Source of the DNA: Thiocystis violascens
GTDB taxonomy: Bacteria > Pseudomonadota > Gammaproteobacteria > Chromatiales > Chromatiaceae
Length of the DNA: 64,000 bases
NCBI GenBank assembly: GCA_020721065.1
Contig: DYNM01000006.1
Coordinates: forward strand, 1-64,000
Direction of reading: 5' to 3'
The position numbers were made by a program, and so were the translations under genes. The notes beneath the pieces are model-generated. The model was not told the origin of the DNA, made no database searches, and saw only the letters and a program-made list of their open reading frames with translations. Below, in pieces: positions 10,395 to 21,557 of the stretch. How positions within the stretch are numbered: position 1 is the first letter of the stretch; each line of letters starts with the position of its first letter.

Positions 10395-11003
10395 CTAAAC
10401 ACAAATATTCCGGTAACAACAATCTTCGCAACGTAATTTTGAAGAAGTTCGCGCTGGCAATCGCTCAGTTTGCAACACAACAAAAATATCGTCAACCAAT
10501 TTCTTTGCTTTTGCAATGACACCATTGTTCACTGCCACCTCCAACAACTGACTACCATCTCGTACATAAGCGACAAAACCACGTTCAACAGGTTGCCCAT
10601 AAATTTCTTGAATTAACATAGAATAAAGAACAATCTGAGTTTCATGCGTCTTAAAAGCAGATTGACGTGACTCAGTAAATTTATAATCTAACGCCGCCAT
10701 TGTTCCATCTTTTAACCATAGCACTTCATCTACAATACCTCTCAAGCGCAACTTTGGCGATGCCAAATACACTTCAATCTCACGTTTTGTCGCCCCAATT
10801 TTACGTCGTAAATAGTCACGATTTTCAGTTGCCCGCCGTTGATGTACCTCTCGCCCTTTTAATACCTTATAGCGCGTTTCTTCATATTGTGGAATATGTT
10901 GAACATTCATAAACCAAGTAAAGCGTGGGCAAAATACATGCTCCACAACCTCTGTTGGCGTTATCATCGGAGTGAATTCGTTATCAACAAGTAAATGAGC
11001 CAT
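10395..11003 (-). CDS. cas4: CRISPR-associated exonuclease Cas4
   Basis: N-terminal FCPR motif, C-terminal CEDCCYRNIC cysteine cluster, next to cas2/cas1. Start at MAHLL preferred over the longer ORF (to 11057). Confidence 0.92.
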   Translation of the reverse strand: MAHLLVDNEFTPMITPTEVVEHVFCPRFTWFMNVQHIPQYEETRYKVLKGREVHQRRATENRDYLRRKIGATKREIEVYLASPKLRLRGIVDEVLWLKDGTMAALDYKFTESRQSAFKTHETQIVLYSMLIQEIYGQPVERGFVAYVRDGSQLLEVAVNNGVIAKAKKLVDDIFVVLQTERLPARTSSKLRCEDCCYRNICV

Positions 11004-11010
11004 TTTATAC

Positions 11011-11319
11011 TCACATAAATAGAGAAAGTACTTCGTCAGTGACCAACTTTTTATCAAATGCTTGTCCCAACAAAATCACCTTTTTAAAATCTTGCTCACA
11101 CATTGGAAAAATGTAAACTGAATCAAAATCGTCGTTAGTTAAAGACTCAATTTTTAATCTTAACTCATCAAGTCGATTACGCTCAACGGTGCCTAAAAAA
11201 ACTGATTTTTGGACGCGATATAAGCCGGCTTCCTTGCAATGTTTAGCAATTTTAGTGCGCGGCTTATTTTCAACAACGTCATACATAATCCAAACTAATG
11301 TTTCCGTAGTCTTCACCAT
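11011..11319 (-). CDS. cas2: CRISPR-associated endonuclease Cas2
   Basis: Small protein with VWIMYDVVENKPRTKIAKHC motif; overlaps cas1. Confidence 0.95.
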   Translation of the reverse strand: MVKTTETLVWIMYDVVENKPRTKIAKHCKEAGLYRVQKSVFLGTVERNRLDELRLKIESLTNDDFDSVYIFPMCEQDFKKVILLGQAFDKKLVTDEVLSLFM

Positions 11320-12316
11320 CTACTCTCCCAATCCACTCATTTGCCAAATGATGACAATCAAACTGCACCGTATCACGTCGTTTGATATTGCGACCACGGT
11401 ATTGAACAGTCTCATCAAGATAAGCATCAAAAACACTTATTAAAAGTTCTTTACCACTTTTATTTAAACGTAACCCGTTTTGTAAAGAATCAAACAACTC
11501 CATATTTACCTTGCGCGTAGAAAATAAACTCACCACAGCGTGATCTGCCCAAATACGGTAACACTCGATCAAATCAAAAACAAAAGACTTCTTTTGATAG
11601 TGATCAGTATGTACAAAACCAACATAAGGATTAATTCCAGCAATGACACAAGCTCGCTCAACAATGCCATATAACACACCATAAGCATAATTCAACAAGC
11701 AATTGAATTCATCTTTTGCAGGATTGCGTGAACGACCATCAAACTTAAATTGTTCTGGCATCAACAAACTGATCGCCTCCCAATACGTCCGCCCCGCCCT
11801 TCCTTCAAACCCCATCAACGTACCGCGAATATCATCTAATGTACTCCCTGTTAGCGCATCAATTGCTTGTCTCGATACTGATAACGCCTCAATTTTTTCC
11901 GTCAGCACTGAATGCAATCGAGTTCGCCGTGATCGCGCTTCCTGTAAAAAAAGCAGTTGGTTGTCTAATTTGCGCGTCATCCAACCACGCGCAAAACCAA
12001 CACCCCGCACCGTATCCGCCAACCGGAATTGCTCACGCTGAATTGCCGTTGTTGATCCTGGTCGCCCATGCCAAACTCGTCCATAAGGCTCACCAGATGA
12101 ATTCATAAACACAATATCGATATTTTTTTCAATTGCTAACCGAATTGCATCGGTCGAAAGAGCCGCTCCTGTTGTAATCAAAATAGAGCGCACCTTACGC
12201 GCTGAGATTTCCTTTTTTTTATTACCATCGTTCTCGTTCTTGATGTTAATCACAAACATCTCACCGTCACGATGTAAATACGTTCCAAACGTGTTAAGTA
12301 CCAAATTCATAACCAT
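11279..12316 (-). CDS. cas1: CRISPR-associated integrase Cas1
   Basis: Cas1-like sequence (NTFGTYLHRDGEMFVI..., E and H active-site context ...YGVLYGIVERACVIAGINPYVGFVHTDHY...). Confidence 0.96.
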   Translation of the reverse strand: MVMNLVLNTFGTYLHRDGEMFVINIKNENDGNKKKEISARKVRSILITTGAALSTDAIRLAIEKNIDIVFMNSSGEPYGRVWHGRPGSTTAIQREQFRLADTVRGVGFARGWMTRKLDNQLLFLQEARSRRTRLHSVLTEKIEALSVSRQAIDALTGSTLDDIRGTLMGFEGRAGRTYWEAISLLMPEQFKFDGRSRNPAKDEFNCLLNYAYGVLYGIVERACVIAGINPYVGFVHTDHYQKKSFVFDLIECYRIWADHAVVSLFSTRKVNMELFDSLQNGLRLNKSGKELLISVFDAYLDETVQYRGRNIKRRDTVQFDCHHLANEWIGRVDGEDYGNISLDYV

Positions 12317-12349
12317 TCTCTTTAAAAAATCTGTTCGTTGAAATGTTTA

Positions 12350-13045
12350 TTATAATGAGGCATTCATAGTAACTAACTCCCCGAACCCATGACTCACGCC
12401 ATGTCCAAATGCAAAGCCGCTAGGTAAAATAGCATTAGTCACAAAGGTGCCAGTTAGCCCAAACAATGACTCACCTTTATAGTGGCAAGTTTGTTTTTTT
12501 ACCTTCAAAAAAGTAGCATAGAGTTGTTGATTAAAAGTAACATCTAACCCGCGCATCGCCATTAACAATCCTGCAACTAATAACCGTTCTTGCTCAACTA
12601 CCTGTTCCTGCGCAGTCAATGTTTGATAGCGACGATAGTTATCTTGATTAAATAACAACGCTGGGGTTTTTAACTGATAATGTGTTAAGCGATCACCAAC
12701 AGCAAATTGACTTTGCGTTAAAGTCAACGCCGCATCACTCACCATCACCTGTTCCTCACCAAGCCGAAGCAGTAAATCAAACCACGGCAATGCTAATAAC
12801 CGGCTGGCTGCTTCACCCCATCCCACCACCACACCATATCCATTGCGCCACCGATATTGAATACGCGGATAACGATATAAAGGTTTACCTGTTACCGGAT
12901 CATGTTGATGAAAAAACGCATCATCATTAAAAGCAGTTCCCAAAGCACCACGCAATTGCCGAGTGCGTATTTCAACAGCACCCTGTACCGCATGATCCCA
13001 ATGTAATTCAACTTGCGCACAAGGAATAGTTGCTAAAAGAAGCAT
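12350..13045 (-). CDS. cas6: Cas6b-like crRNA endoribonuclease
   Basis: LRGALGTAF...YRYPRIQYR N-terminal pattern and C-terminal Gly-rich GFAFGHGVSHGFGELV; only Cas6 candidate in the locus. Confidence 0.75.
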   Translation of the reverse strand: MLLLATIPCAQVELHWDHAVQGAVEIRTRQLRGALGTAFNDDAFFHQHDPVTGKPLYRYPRIQYRWRNGYGVVVGWGEAASRLLALPWFDLLLRLGEEQVMVSDAALTLTQSQFAVGDRLTHYQLKTPALLFNQDNYRRYQTLTAQEQVVEQERLLVAGLLMAMRGLDVTFNQQLYATFLKVKKQTCHYKGESLFGLTGTFVTNAILPSGFAFGHGVSHGFGELVTMNASL

Positions 13046-15375
13046 GTCGTTAAATCCTCATCATCACCAAAATCTAAACCGCTATCAGAATGATAGTAAC
13101 CCGCTTTTAATACCCAAAACGCACCGACTAACTGCGCATAATCTTCAGGATGAAATGTTGGACGCGCATAAACTGTCACAGTCCGCCGTTGTAATTCACT
13201 CGCCAATGCGCGTAACGCCTCGCGTCGTTCCCAACGCTCTGTAATATCCAGAGCTGCCTTTAATTTAACTAACAGCCATTGTTCTTGCGCATTTAACACT
13301 AAAAAACTAACTTGTTGAATGCGTCCTCGCAACAAAGTTTGTATATCTGGCATTTCTTCCCAATATGCAAAAGCGCGAGTAAATTCTGCGCCAGTACTTT
13401 TACGCGCTTTCACTAAATCAAAATACGCTTGACCTAAACCTAACACTGATTTTTCAGTCAATTTTTCTGGTTGTTGCGCTAATACTTCCCGTGTAATATC
13501 TAATAACACCGCATCATAAATCACTTGAGAATAAGCCCGATCTTTTGTGTTAGTCAATGACACAATTTCTACCTGACCACCATCCACACCTAAACGATTA
13601 TGACGATTACAACGTCCCGCAATCTGAATTAGCGCATCCAATGGCGCAAAATCACGAATCACAACATCCATATCAATATCTACACCCGCCTCAATTGTCT
13701 GTGTAGAAACCACAACACACGGTTTTCCTATTGATAGAGCTTTAATTGCATCAATTTTGACGATGCGATCATTTGGCGTTACATCAGCCGTAATTAAATA
13801 AACTGGCACTGTATTAACTAAATGCTCCCGCACCGCTTGCCAAACTGCTTTTGCACTCGCACGAGTATTCAGTGTAATTAACACCCGCTGTCCATGCGCT
13901 TGCCAACTGTCTAAACGCGGTAGCAATTCGGCAATAAAATCATCAATGCACTGCGTATCACGATGCCGAAAAATAAGTTGATAACGATTAAACTGATTGA
14001 AAATTTCAGTAATTTGTCCAGTATCCCCCGCCAATTCCTGCGCACCCGTTAATAACGCTGGCTGCGTTGCTGACATTAACAACACGCGGCTATTACCTTC
14101 TATCGTTAAACCGCGTAAAGTATGATCCACAACATCCCACAGTTGACACGGCAGCGTTTGCACTTCATCTAAAACAATCACCGCATCCATTAACACATGA
14201 TGGCGCATTTGATGTTTAGTGCGCGGCGATAACAGCGCCAGCAATAATTGGTCAAAGGTGGTAACAATGATCTCAGAACGCCAAGTATCTAAATAAAACC
14301 GCGTATAAGATGTGCCGAGTTTTTCACCTTCCCATTCATATTCGCGTTGAGATAATGAGTGACTCGACAATAAAAGATCAGATTGCGCAGTATGATTAAC
14401 ATCTATACCTAACAATTCACGATATTCTTTTTCAGTTTGGTCAACAATAGATAAAAATGGCAGTGCAATAATAATACGCGGTGCAACGCCTGTTTGCGCC
14501 ATTTGTTCCCGTTGTGCGAATGCCCAACTCGCAGCCAGTAACGTTTTACCGGTGCCAGTCGGCAAGGTTAAAGTGCAATAATGGTCTGCGTGATTGATAT
14601 TAGCGATGAGTTGCGAGCGCAATTGTTGCCGTAAATCATTGAGCGGCGTTGTTGTTAAGTCGGCAATACGTTTAGCCACGCATTTTGGCGATAACGTTGG
14701 ACGTGCAACTTGTAGATAACGCTGAGTATTTTCTTGACTCAACGCTAAAAAGGCTTTATCCGCTTCTAGTAATAGCGAGAAAATAAATTGCGTCCACAAA
14801 CGAAAATGTACTGCTTCTTCAATTGATAAAGCGTGTAGTTTTTCTGCAATATCTTGGCGACGAAATAACCACCGCCGCGCATCTTCAAATTCACCATCAA
14901 TCTCAATAAACTCTAAACCGCTGGCATGAGTTAATGCCGCATAATCCAATTTTTCCCATTGCAGTAACAGTGGATCGTCATCATCAAGGCGCAGCCGATT
15001 TTCTAAATACTCCAGCGTAGCAAAACCAGCATGATGACCAGCAATCGCTTGTGTTAAAGCTAAAATAGTGAGCGGTTCTAAACGTTGTTGACGCGCCCAC
15101 AATAGCGTTAATGCTGCCGATAATGCCGAATGTTCTTTAGCGCGATAATCACCGCGATATTGCTCAGGATTGCAGATATAGCTTTGAAAAGCTGGGCTAC
15201 CTTTTCCTAAATCATGCCCACGAACTAACGCAGTTAATACCGCCGCCGTTTCTGGGCGTTGCGTGCGGACTTTTTCTGAATGGGTATTAAATAAAAACGT
15301 CGCTGCTGTATTCACCTGTTCAATGTGTTGCGTTAATAACAACGTTGGATGCGACAACAGCGACGTTTTATTCAT
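13033..15375 (-). CDS. cas3: Cas3 helicase with N-terminal HD nuclease (I-B module 1)
   Basis: GHDLGK HD motif, TGTGKT Walker A, LDEVQ, helicase C-terminal AGRCNRHNR. Start MNKTSLL preferred. Confidence 0.93.
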   Translation of the reverse strand: MNKTSLLSHPTLLLTQHIEQVNTAATFLFNTHSEKVRTQRPETAAVLTALVRGHDLGKGSPAFQSYICNPEQYRGDYRAKEHSALSAALTLLWARQQRLEPLTILALTQAIAGHHAGFATLEYLENRLRLDDDDPLLLQWEKLDYAALTHASGLEFIEIDGEFEDARRWLFRRQDIAEKLHALSIEEAVHFRLWTQFIFSLLLEADKAFLALSQENTQRYLQVARPTLSPKCVAKRIADLTTTPLNDLRQQLRSQLIANINHADHYCTLTLPTGTGKTLLAASWAFAQREQMAQTGVAPRIIIALPFLSIVDQTEKEYRELLGIDVNHTAQSDLLLSSHSLSQREYEWEGEKLGTSYTRFYLDTWRSEIIVTTFDQLLLALLSPRTKHQMRHHVLMDAVIVLDEVQTLPCQLWDVVDHTLRGLTIEGNSRVLLMSATQPALLTGAQELAGDTGQITEIFNQFNRYQLIFRHRDTQCIDDFIAELLPRLDSWQAHGQRVLITLNTRASAKAVWQAVREHLVNTVPVYLITADVTPNDRIVKIDAIKALSIGKPCVVVSTQTIEAGVDIDMDVVIRDFAPLDALIQIAGRCNRHNRLGVDGGQVEIVSLTNTKDRAYSQVIYDAVLLDITREVLAQQPEKLTEKSVLGLGQAYFDLVKARKSTGAEFTRAFAYWEEMPDIQTLLRGRIQQVSFLVLNAQEQWLLVKLKAALDITERWERREALRALASELQRRTVTVYARPTFHPEDYAQLVGAFWVLKAGYYHSDSGLDFGDDEDLTTCFF

Positions 15376-16091
15376 AAAAATACTCCTGTCCATTGCTGAG
15401 TTTGCCATGCAACCGCCGTTTCAATTGTAAACGGTTGCCCGCGATGTTCGAGAAAATAAGGGGCATGACTGAATACGCGATTGGCGCTCACCTGACGCGG
15501 CAACCGCAATAAATGCACACCTAATTTATCATCGGTAATCAATTGCACCTGCTCCGCCGGACATACCCCCTGCACCTGATAGCGCCCGAATGGTAATGAG
15601 ATTGCAGATTCACACGCAATAAACTCTACATCACTCAACAATTCTGATAATCCCATGCACGGATTAAAATGCCAGCGCCGTTGTTTAACCCGCTCCACCA
15701 ATTCATTAAACTGTGCCGGTTGTGTTGGCCACGCTAACTGCAATTGATACTGCGGTTTTAACAGCCACTCTTGCCGATGTAATGCTGCTTTTTCTGGTGC
15801 TGGTGATTCACTTCCGCGTTGATTACATTTCACTTCCCAAGGCAATGTATTTGGTGGGTCTTTACGCAACTTGACCCGATGCCAAAATCGCGCTGGTAAT
15901 GCACCACTCACTGCAACATTTAATTCTGCCAATTCGGTCGCCAACGCATCTTTTTCTAATCCTAAAATGGCGGCGACTAATCCCAATACCACCGTGCGCG
16001 GTGGCACGGGGTAGGTGAGAGCATTGACATTTGCCTCGGCGCGGAGAAAGTGACCGTATTTAGCCGACCAATTGACACTGAGGATGTCCAT
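15372..16091 (-). CDS. cas5: Cas5 (I-B module 1)
   Basis: Cas5-like N-terminus (FLRAEANVNALTYPVPPRTVVLGLVAAILG), position between cas7 and cas3. Confidence 0.9.
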   Translation of the reverse strand: MDILSVNWSAKYGHFLRAEANVNALTYPVPPRTVVLGLVAAILGLEKDALATELAELNVAVSGALPARFWHRVKLRKDPPNTLPWEVKCNQRGSESPAPEKAALHRQEWLLKPQYQLQLAWPTQPAQFNELVERVKQRRWHFNPCMGLSELLSDVEFIACESAISLPFGRYQVQGVCPAEQVQLITDDKLGVHLLRLPRQVSANRVFSHAPYFLEHRGQPFTIETAVAWQTQQWTGVFL

Positions 16092-16108
16092 AGCATTATG
16101 TCCGCTGC

Positions 16109-17134
16109 TTAATCAAAACCGAGCGCCTGCCATTCATTCGGCAATCCACTTACAAATGTCACATCAGGTGATACCTCATAGCGCACTTTGGCAATACGCG
16201 AACGTTGCGAATCAATACGGTTTAATAACCGTGATAAATCCACGCAATAATCATCTGGCGATGACCAAGCGCGTTCAGGTTTATCACCACTGGGTTGCAA
16301 CTTCACATAATCCATTAAATTGCCAAACTGGAATTCTTCACCGGGTTGGTATTCAATAGACACCAATAAACGTGGTACCTGACCAATTTTCGTGCGTGTA
16401 TTCCCTGCCGAGCGCACACCATTCCACAGCGCCAATAACAAATCATTGTAATCACTATCACTCAAACGTGATTTTTTAGCCGAGTGTTCATTCGCTACGC
16501 CATGAAACGCAATTAAAGCATAACGCAGCGCCGCATAATTGGTAAAAGTACCCTGCGCCTTTTCTTCATCACTGCCAAAAATGGATGTGCCTTGAATCTG
16601 AATCTCTTCTGCATCATGCAGCACTTCACCCATATTAAATTGCACCGCACCTGTTAAAGTCTTCGGAATAGGTTTGGGTTTCCATTCCGTCGGTTTCTTT
16701 TTATTACCCTTCACTGATTTAGTATCAAGCGAAAAATCATCAGACTGCTCTGTAACCTCAGCACCTTCATCTTCCTTTTGACCCTTAAAAGCCAATGAAG
16801 AACCAAAACAGCGCGCATCAATAAAACTATCCAACAGAATGTTGACCAATTCCTCACCATCGGCTTTATCTTTGCCGATTTTATTTAAATGATGCGCCAC
16901 GCGACCAGTTAAATTCGTGGTGCGTCCCTCGATATTGCCGACTAAAATATCCCGATTCTGCATTGCCCAATAATCACGCGCAAATCGTTTTAAGCGCACG
17001 TCGGTCACATAAAAGCGTCCATCCGGTAAACTGCGCGGCCGATTTTCATCAGGATCGCCATTCGGGTTGCCCATGCGAATGTCATACAAAAACAAAATTT
17101 CACGGCGGGAAGTGAGTGTTGTCGTCATCGTCAT
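16109..17134 (-). CDS. cas7: Cas7/Csh2-like backbone protein (I-B module 1)
   Basis: EILFLYDIRMGNPNGDPDENRPR signature. Confidence 0.94.
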   Translation of the reverse strand: MTMTTTLTSRREILFLYDIRMGNPNGDPDENRPRSLPDGRFYVTDVRLKRFARDYWAMQNRDILVGNIEGRTTNLTGRVAHHLNKIGKDKADGEELVNILLDSFIDARCFGSSLAFKGQKEDEGAEVTEQSDDFSLDTKSVKGNKKKPTEWKPKPIPKTLTGAVQFNMGEVLHDAEEIQIQGTSIFGSDEEKAQGTFTNYAALRYALIAFHGVANEHSAKKSRLSDSDYNDLLLALWNGVRSAGNTRTKIGQVPRLLVSIEYQPGEEFQFGNLMDYVKLQPSGDKPERAWSSPDDYCVDLSRLLNRIDSQRSRIAKVRYEVSPDVTFVSGLPNEWQALGFD

Positions 17135-19137
17135 TACTCCTCAGTTGTCTTGGTTTTAGAAGGTAGCACGTCAACCGTAATTGATTGACCAAGCAATAAA
17201 AAATAACAAGTCGCTGTTTGATCAAGCCCGATGGTATCGCCAATGGATTGTCCACCAAGTCGCCCTAAATCCTGCACAATTGCTCGCACATCCGCATTAG
17301 CTTCTACTCCATAATTCAATAACTTCTCACGGATTTTACAATACAACTCAGGTAAATCGCGCCCATCAAGATTCAATCGTTTTAACCAAGTCAGTGCATT
17401 TGAAGCGACATTCACACCTCGCGCTGCCTGCACTTGTAACACTTTGCCGTATAAAACGCCTAATAAAAACGTAAAGGCTTTTTCACGAGTATTCAAACCA
17501 GAACCAGATTGAAAATAAGGTTTGAGTGCTGCTAAACTCGGTTCAAATTGCAACGGTTCGGTATTCGGTGCTGCCATCGGTAAGACTCCAATTGAATCAA
17601 GATAATAAAGTAACCGCGCCAGATGTTTCATCCAACCAGCGAGCGTCCAATAATAGGTTTTTTTACCTCCTTTTTCACTGTAACCTTCATACAATAAGCC
17701 GCCAAAATTGCCAGATTCTGCAATGTCATCAAGCCGCCAACGAGCGGTAATTAATAATTCACGCCATAATCCAGTCGTTGCTGCGCCGAGTGGTACGCCG
17801 TGATAAATTGCTTCCACCAATTGCCGTTTCATTGCAAACAATTGACTGCTCTCATTCGCTTTTGCGGCACGTTTTCCACCGGGACGTTTAAGTAATGCCA
17901 ATAACAGCGTCAGATTCAGATCAAATGTTGCATCCTCTAATGGATAACGCGGTGCAAGTGGATGTTGCCAATTATTTAAATCTTGATTGATCTTGTTTAA
18001 TTGACGCAAGCGTGACGGCAAAATATCCGTTACCACGCCACGCACATCATCAATAACTTGTCCAAACGTCGCCCATAAAATATGCACCACCACTTGTGAG
18101 TCATCTCGATCACGGACAAAATCTAATAAATCGTTTTCATGTGAACCGAGCTTTTTACCAGCACCGTTAATGGCGTTGATATATTTGCGCCAATCAAGCA
18201 AAAACTGCCGCCGCCCAGCAGGATTGCCGAGTAAACTGGATAATAACAACGCCTTGTCACCAGCAACGAATCCAGTAAATTGCTGCGTCAATAAATGATT
18301 TTTGAAAACATACAACAGATCGGCACAATCTAAACACAATCCATAGCTTTTCCATGCTTGTTTTACTTCTAAGTTTGGAAATGCACCAACACGATCCATA
18401 TTGGAAAAATTAATACCCGTACCGCGTAGATTGGGATATAGCGTCACGTCCGTTGCGCCACACAGTGGACAATGTGCAGGGCTGTACGATTGCGCTTCAC
18501 CAGTGACATATTTAATTTCCGCTAAACACTGTGCGAGATAATTTTGATATTCAGCGCGATCACCAGGCCACTGTCCGACTGCATCAACAACTGCGAGAAA
18601 AACCGTCTCTTTTTCAGGAATCAATCGAATTGCTGCTGCTAATACATGTGGATCAGTTTGATTGTCACCAACGCAATAACTTTGATCGCCAAATTCTAAT
18701 ATCGTACTATTAAACAGCGTTGTGCAAACTTCACTAAAATAATGACTCCAAACCGCACCACTTTGCGCCTGCACTGCAAATTCCTTGGCAGTTGTATTTT
18801 GAATTTTTAAACTCGGTCCACACGGCGGATTTTCTTTTGGTTTACTCGTGCGTTTCAATACTGGTCCCAACGCCGGAGATTGCGCCCCACTGGGTTTATT
18901 AAATGGCAACCGCTGCCGTTTTGCGTCATCTAAATCCTCAACCCACATGCGCACGACACCAGGTTGATTTACCTGCGCCTGTAATAAATAAACACGAGGT
19001 ATTTTTTCTGCGGCTTCCACTAATAACGGTGCGAGTTGCTCACCATGCTGCTCACGAATTGCACTCAAATTCAGCCCAGTTTGTTTGCATCGCACATTCA
19101 AATCTAATAACGCTAATTCCCGCATCGCTGCTAACAT
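17134..19137 (-). CDS. cas8b: Cas8b/Csh1-like large subunit (I-B module 1)
   Basis: Zn-finger CPLCG...CLDC, TM1802/Csh1-like size and position, overlaps cas7 start. Confidence 0.82.
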   Translation of the reverse strand: MLAAMRELALLDLNVRCKQTGLNLSAIREQHGEQLAPLLVEAAEKIPRVYLLQAQVNQPGVVRMWVEDLDDAKRQRLPFNKPSGAQSPALGPVLKRTSKPKENPPCGPSLKIQNTTAKEFAVQAQSGAVWSHYFSEVCTTLFNSTILEFGDQSYCVGDNQTDPHVLAAAIRLIPEKETVFLAVVDAVGQWPGDRAEYQNYLAQCLAEIKYVTGEAQSYSPAHCPLCGATDVTLYPNLRGTGINFSNMDRVGAFPNLEVKQAWKSYGLCLDCADLLYVFKNHLLTQQFTGFVAGDKALLLSSLLGNPAGRRQFLLDWRKYINAINGAGKKLGSHENDLLDFVRDRDDSQVVVHILWATFGQVIDDVRGVVTDILPSRLRQLNKINQDLNNWQHPLAPRYPLEDATFDLNLTLLLALLKRPGGKRAAKANESSQLFAMKRQLVEAIYHGVPLGAATTGLWRELLITARWRLDDIAESGNFGGLLYEGYSEKGGKKTYYWTLAGWMKHLARLLYYLDSIGVLPMAAPNTEPLQFEPSLAALKPYFQSGSGLNTREKAFTFLLGVLYGKVLQVQAARGVNVASNALTWLKRLNLDGRDLPELYCKIREKLLNYGVEANADVRAIVQDLGRLGGQSIGDTIGLDQTATCYFLLLGQSITVDVLPSKTKTTEE

Positions 19138-19220
19138 TGTGATTGACCTCGTCAGATGCCTTTTTGATTATTCCCATGCGCCAATGCGGGAATATGCTTT
19201 ATCAAATGACCATTAAAAAT

Positions 19221-21557
19221 TTATGGAAAACCAACAAACCCCACTTGGCGCGTATAAGTCGTTGGCGTTGCTTTTAGATACTGCACCTCATTTTGATTCA
19301 ACTCATCGCGGGATCGCGCATACACTTGAATCACGCGCTCATAAAATGCACGTTTGAAAGTGCGAAACTGTTGTTGCTGTTGTGCTGGCGTCAGTGCCCC
19401 ATTTTCTCGAATGGCACAATAACGCTCCCACAATTTTTGATCGCGCTCATTTTGCGCAATAAACACCGAGACTGTTGGCAATTCTTCAATGAGCTGAAAT
19501 GATTTTTCAACGCCAATGAAATCGCCTGCTTGTAATTGCACATCAATCCGTTGTTGATCTTGTCGCAATCGACAACCTTGAAAATACGCTTGACTCAATT
19601 GCAAAAAATCTGCTTCTTCATATTGCTGCGCAGCGCCGAGCGTTTCCATTGTCACTTCAATTAACGCGCTGTCATAAACGTGCCGCCATAACGATTCACC
19701 CGCACTGCCATCTGTTTTCATTGCTTGTAAATACCACAAATGCACTTCACCGGCGGCATCATGTTCATGGTGACGATTGCAGCGACCGGCAGATTGAATA
19801 ATGGAATCCAATGGCGCTAATTCACGATGAACAATAGGAAAACTCACATCAACACCCGCTTCTATCAATTGCGTGGTGACGACAATCAGCGGCTGATTTT
19901 GTCGTAATAAGCGTTGCATTAACCGAATACGCGCCCGCCGATCCAATGGCGTGAAACTGGTTGAAAGTGCAATGACTGGTTGCTCAGGAAACGCGCTATG
20001 CACCGCATCAAACAATGTGCGTACTGATTGCCGCCGGTTTACTATCACTAACGTAGCGCGACGCTCAGTTTTTAATGCGGTGATGAGTTGTTGGGCAAAC
20101 GTATCTAATGGCAATGGTTCTTGATGAGTGACTAACCGAGTGCGACTCATTGCCTGAAAATGCGTTTTATGGTCAGGTAATAATTCCACCGCATCAGTGG
20201 GTTGAAAAATTAACGGGCGTGTTGCCGTTAATAATACACAACGCGCATCGTAAATTTGCGCTGCGGTTAATAAAAGTTGGCGCACGGTTTCCCAATAACG
20301 CAGTGGAATAGATTGCACTTCGTCCAGTAAAATAATCGCACCTGTTAATTGTCCAGCGCGTTTCAAATTGGCATTGCGCGGACTGAGTAACGAATGCAAT
20401 AATTGATGAAACGTCGTGACTACTAATTCACTTTGCCACGTTTCTGTTAATAACTGCCCGGCACCATCGGCTTGATATTCTGCTTCTTCAGTGCGAAATA
20501 CTGCGTCGGTGAGATGATGATGTTTTAATAACATATCCTCACGATCTTTAATGCCGTTAGCTTGCAAAACAGCGCGAAATACGGCATGATTTTGATCAAT
20601 CACTGAGGTGAATGGCAGGCAATAAATGATGCGCGGTGCCACACCATTTTGTTGGGCTAGTTGCGCTCGGATTTGTAATGCAGCATGGAGAATAGTGAGC
20701 GTTTTACCGGCACCAGTGGGCGCAGTTAAAGTGAATAACTGTTGATTGAGATGCGCCAGCCATGTTTGCGCAACGGTAATAGCAATTTGATCACGACGTG
20801 AATTAAGAGATGAATACGATTTGCGCTTTTGTTGCTGTTGATAAACCGTTACCGCATCTGCCGGTAGCGCCTGCCGCGCTATTTGCGCACCGACCAGCGC
20901 GGCATCCGTTTTATCCATTGCCAATAGCGCCCCAAAACCGGCTAATGTCGCCAACGCTTCGCTAAGTGTTTGATATGCAACGCGCAATTTTGAACCGCCG
21001 ACCTGCCGATCCCGCAGCCGCGCCAGCACCGTCTCCGCCGTCAACGGTTCCAATGTCAGCGCCAAATCCGGTTGTTGCGCGGCAACCGTCAATAACCAAG
21101 CGTGAATGCCAGCAAAATCAAGCATCTGCAATTGCCGGTGCAGCGGATGGTCGTCCTCGCGCAGCGCCAGCCGCATCTGCTCCAACAATGCCGGCCATGC
21201 TTGAAAAGTCAGCGCCCCGTGATGGCGTCGTATGGCAACGAATACTGCCAAGCGTTGCCAAAGTGGCCAATCCAGCGCGGCGCTATACCACCAGACCAAT
21301 AACGCGCCCAATTCGGCGTGATTGGTCAACGGCGAGCGTTTGCCATCGTGCAATAAATACTTTTGAAACCAAGGAGTTGCTTTGCCGAGATCGTGAAATA
21401 ATCCGGCGACGCGGGCGATGGCACGGATGTCTGCGCCAGCAGTTGGGGCGATGCTGGCGGCGGCGCGTTGAGCGACTCGTTCTAAGTGGGCAGGCAGTGG
21501 ATCGGCGGGATGGGCGAAGGTGTCAGAGAAAGGCAATGGTTGTAGAATCAAGGGCAT
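19221..21557 (-). CDS. cas3: Cas3 helicase with N-terminal HD nuclease (I-B module 2)
   Basis: FHDLGKATPWFQ, TGAGKT, LLDEVQ, SAGRCNRHHEH. Start MPLILQPLPF preferred. Confidence 0.93.
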   Translation of the reverse strand: MPLILQPLPFSDTFAHPADPLPAHLERVAQRAAASIAPTAGADIRAIARVAGLFHDLGKATPWFQKYLLHDGKRSPLTNHAELGALLVWWYSAALDWPLWQRLAVFVAIRRHHGALTFQAWPALLEQMRLALREDDHPLHRQLQMLDFAGIHAWLLTVAAQQPDLALTLEPLTAETVLARLRDRQVGGSKLRVAYQTLSEALATLAGFGALLAMDKTDAALVGAQIARQALPADAVTVYQQQQKRKSYSSLNSRRDQIAITVAQTWLAHLNQQLFTLTAPTGAGKTLTILHAALQIRAQLAQQNGVAPRIIYCLPFTSVIDQNHAVFRAVLQANGIKDREDMLLKHHHLTDAVFRTEEAEYQADGAGQLLTETWQSELVVTTFHQLLHSLLSPRNANLKRAGQLTGAIILLDEVQSIPLRYWETVRQLLLTAAQIYDARCVLLTATRPLIFQPTDAVELLPDHKTHFQAMSRTRLVTHQEPLPLDTFAQQLITALKTERRATLVIVNRRQSVRTLFDAVHSAFPEQPVIALSTSFTPLDRRARIRLMQRLLRQNQPLIVVTTQLIEAGVDVSFPIVHRELAPLDSIIQSAGRCNRHHEHDAAGEVHLWYLQAMKTDGSAGESLWRHVYDSALIEVTMETLGAAQQYEEADFLQLSQAYFQGCRLRQDQQRIDVQLQAGDFIGVEKSFQLIEELPTVSVFIAQNERDQKLWERYCAIRENGALTPAQQQQQFRTFKRAFYERVIQVYARSRDELNQNEVQYLKATPTTYTRQVGFVGFP

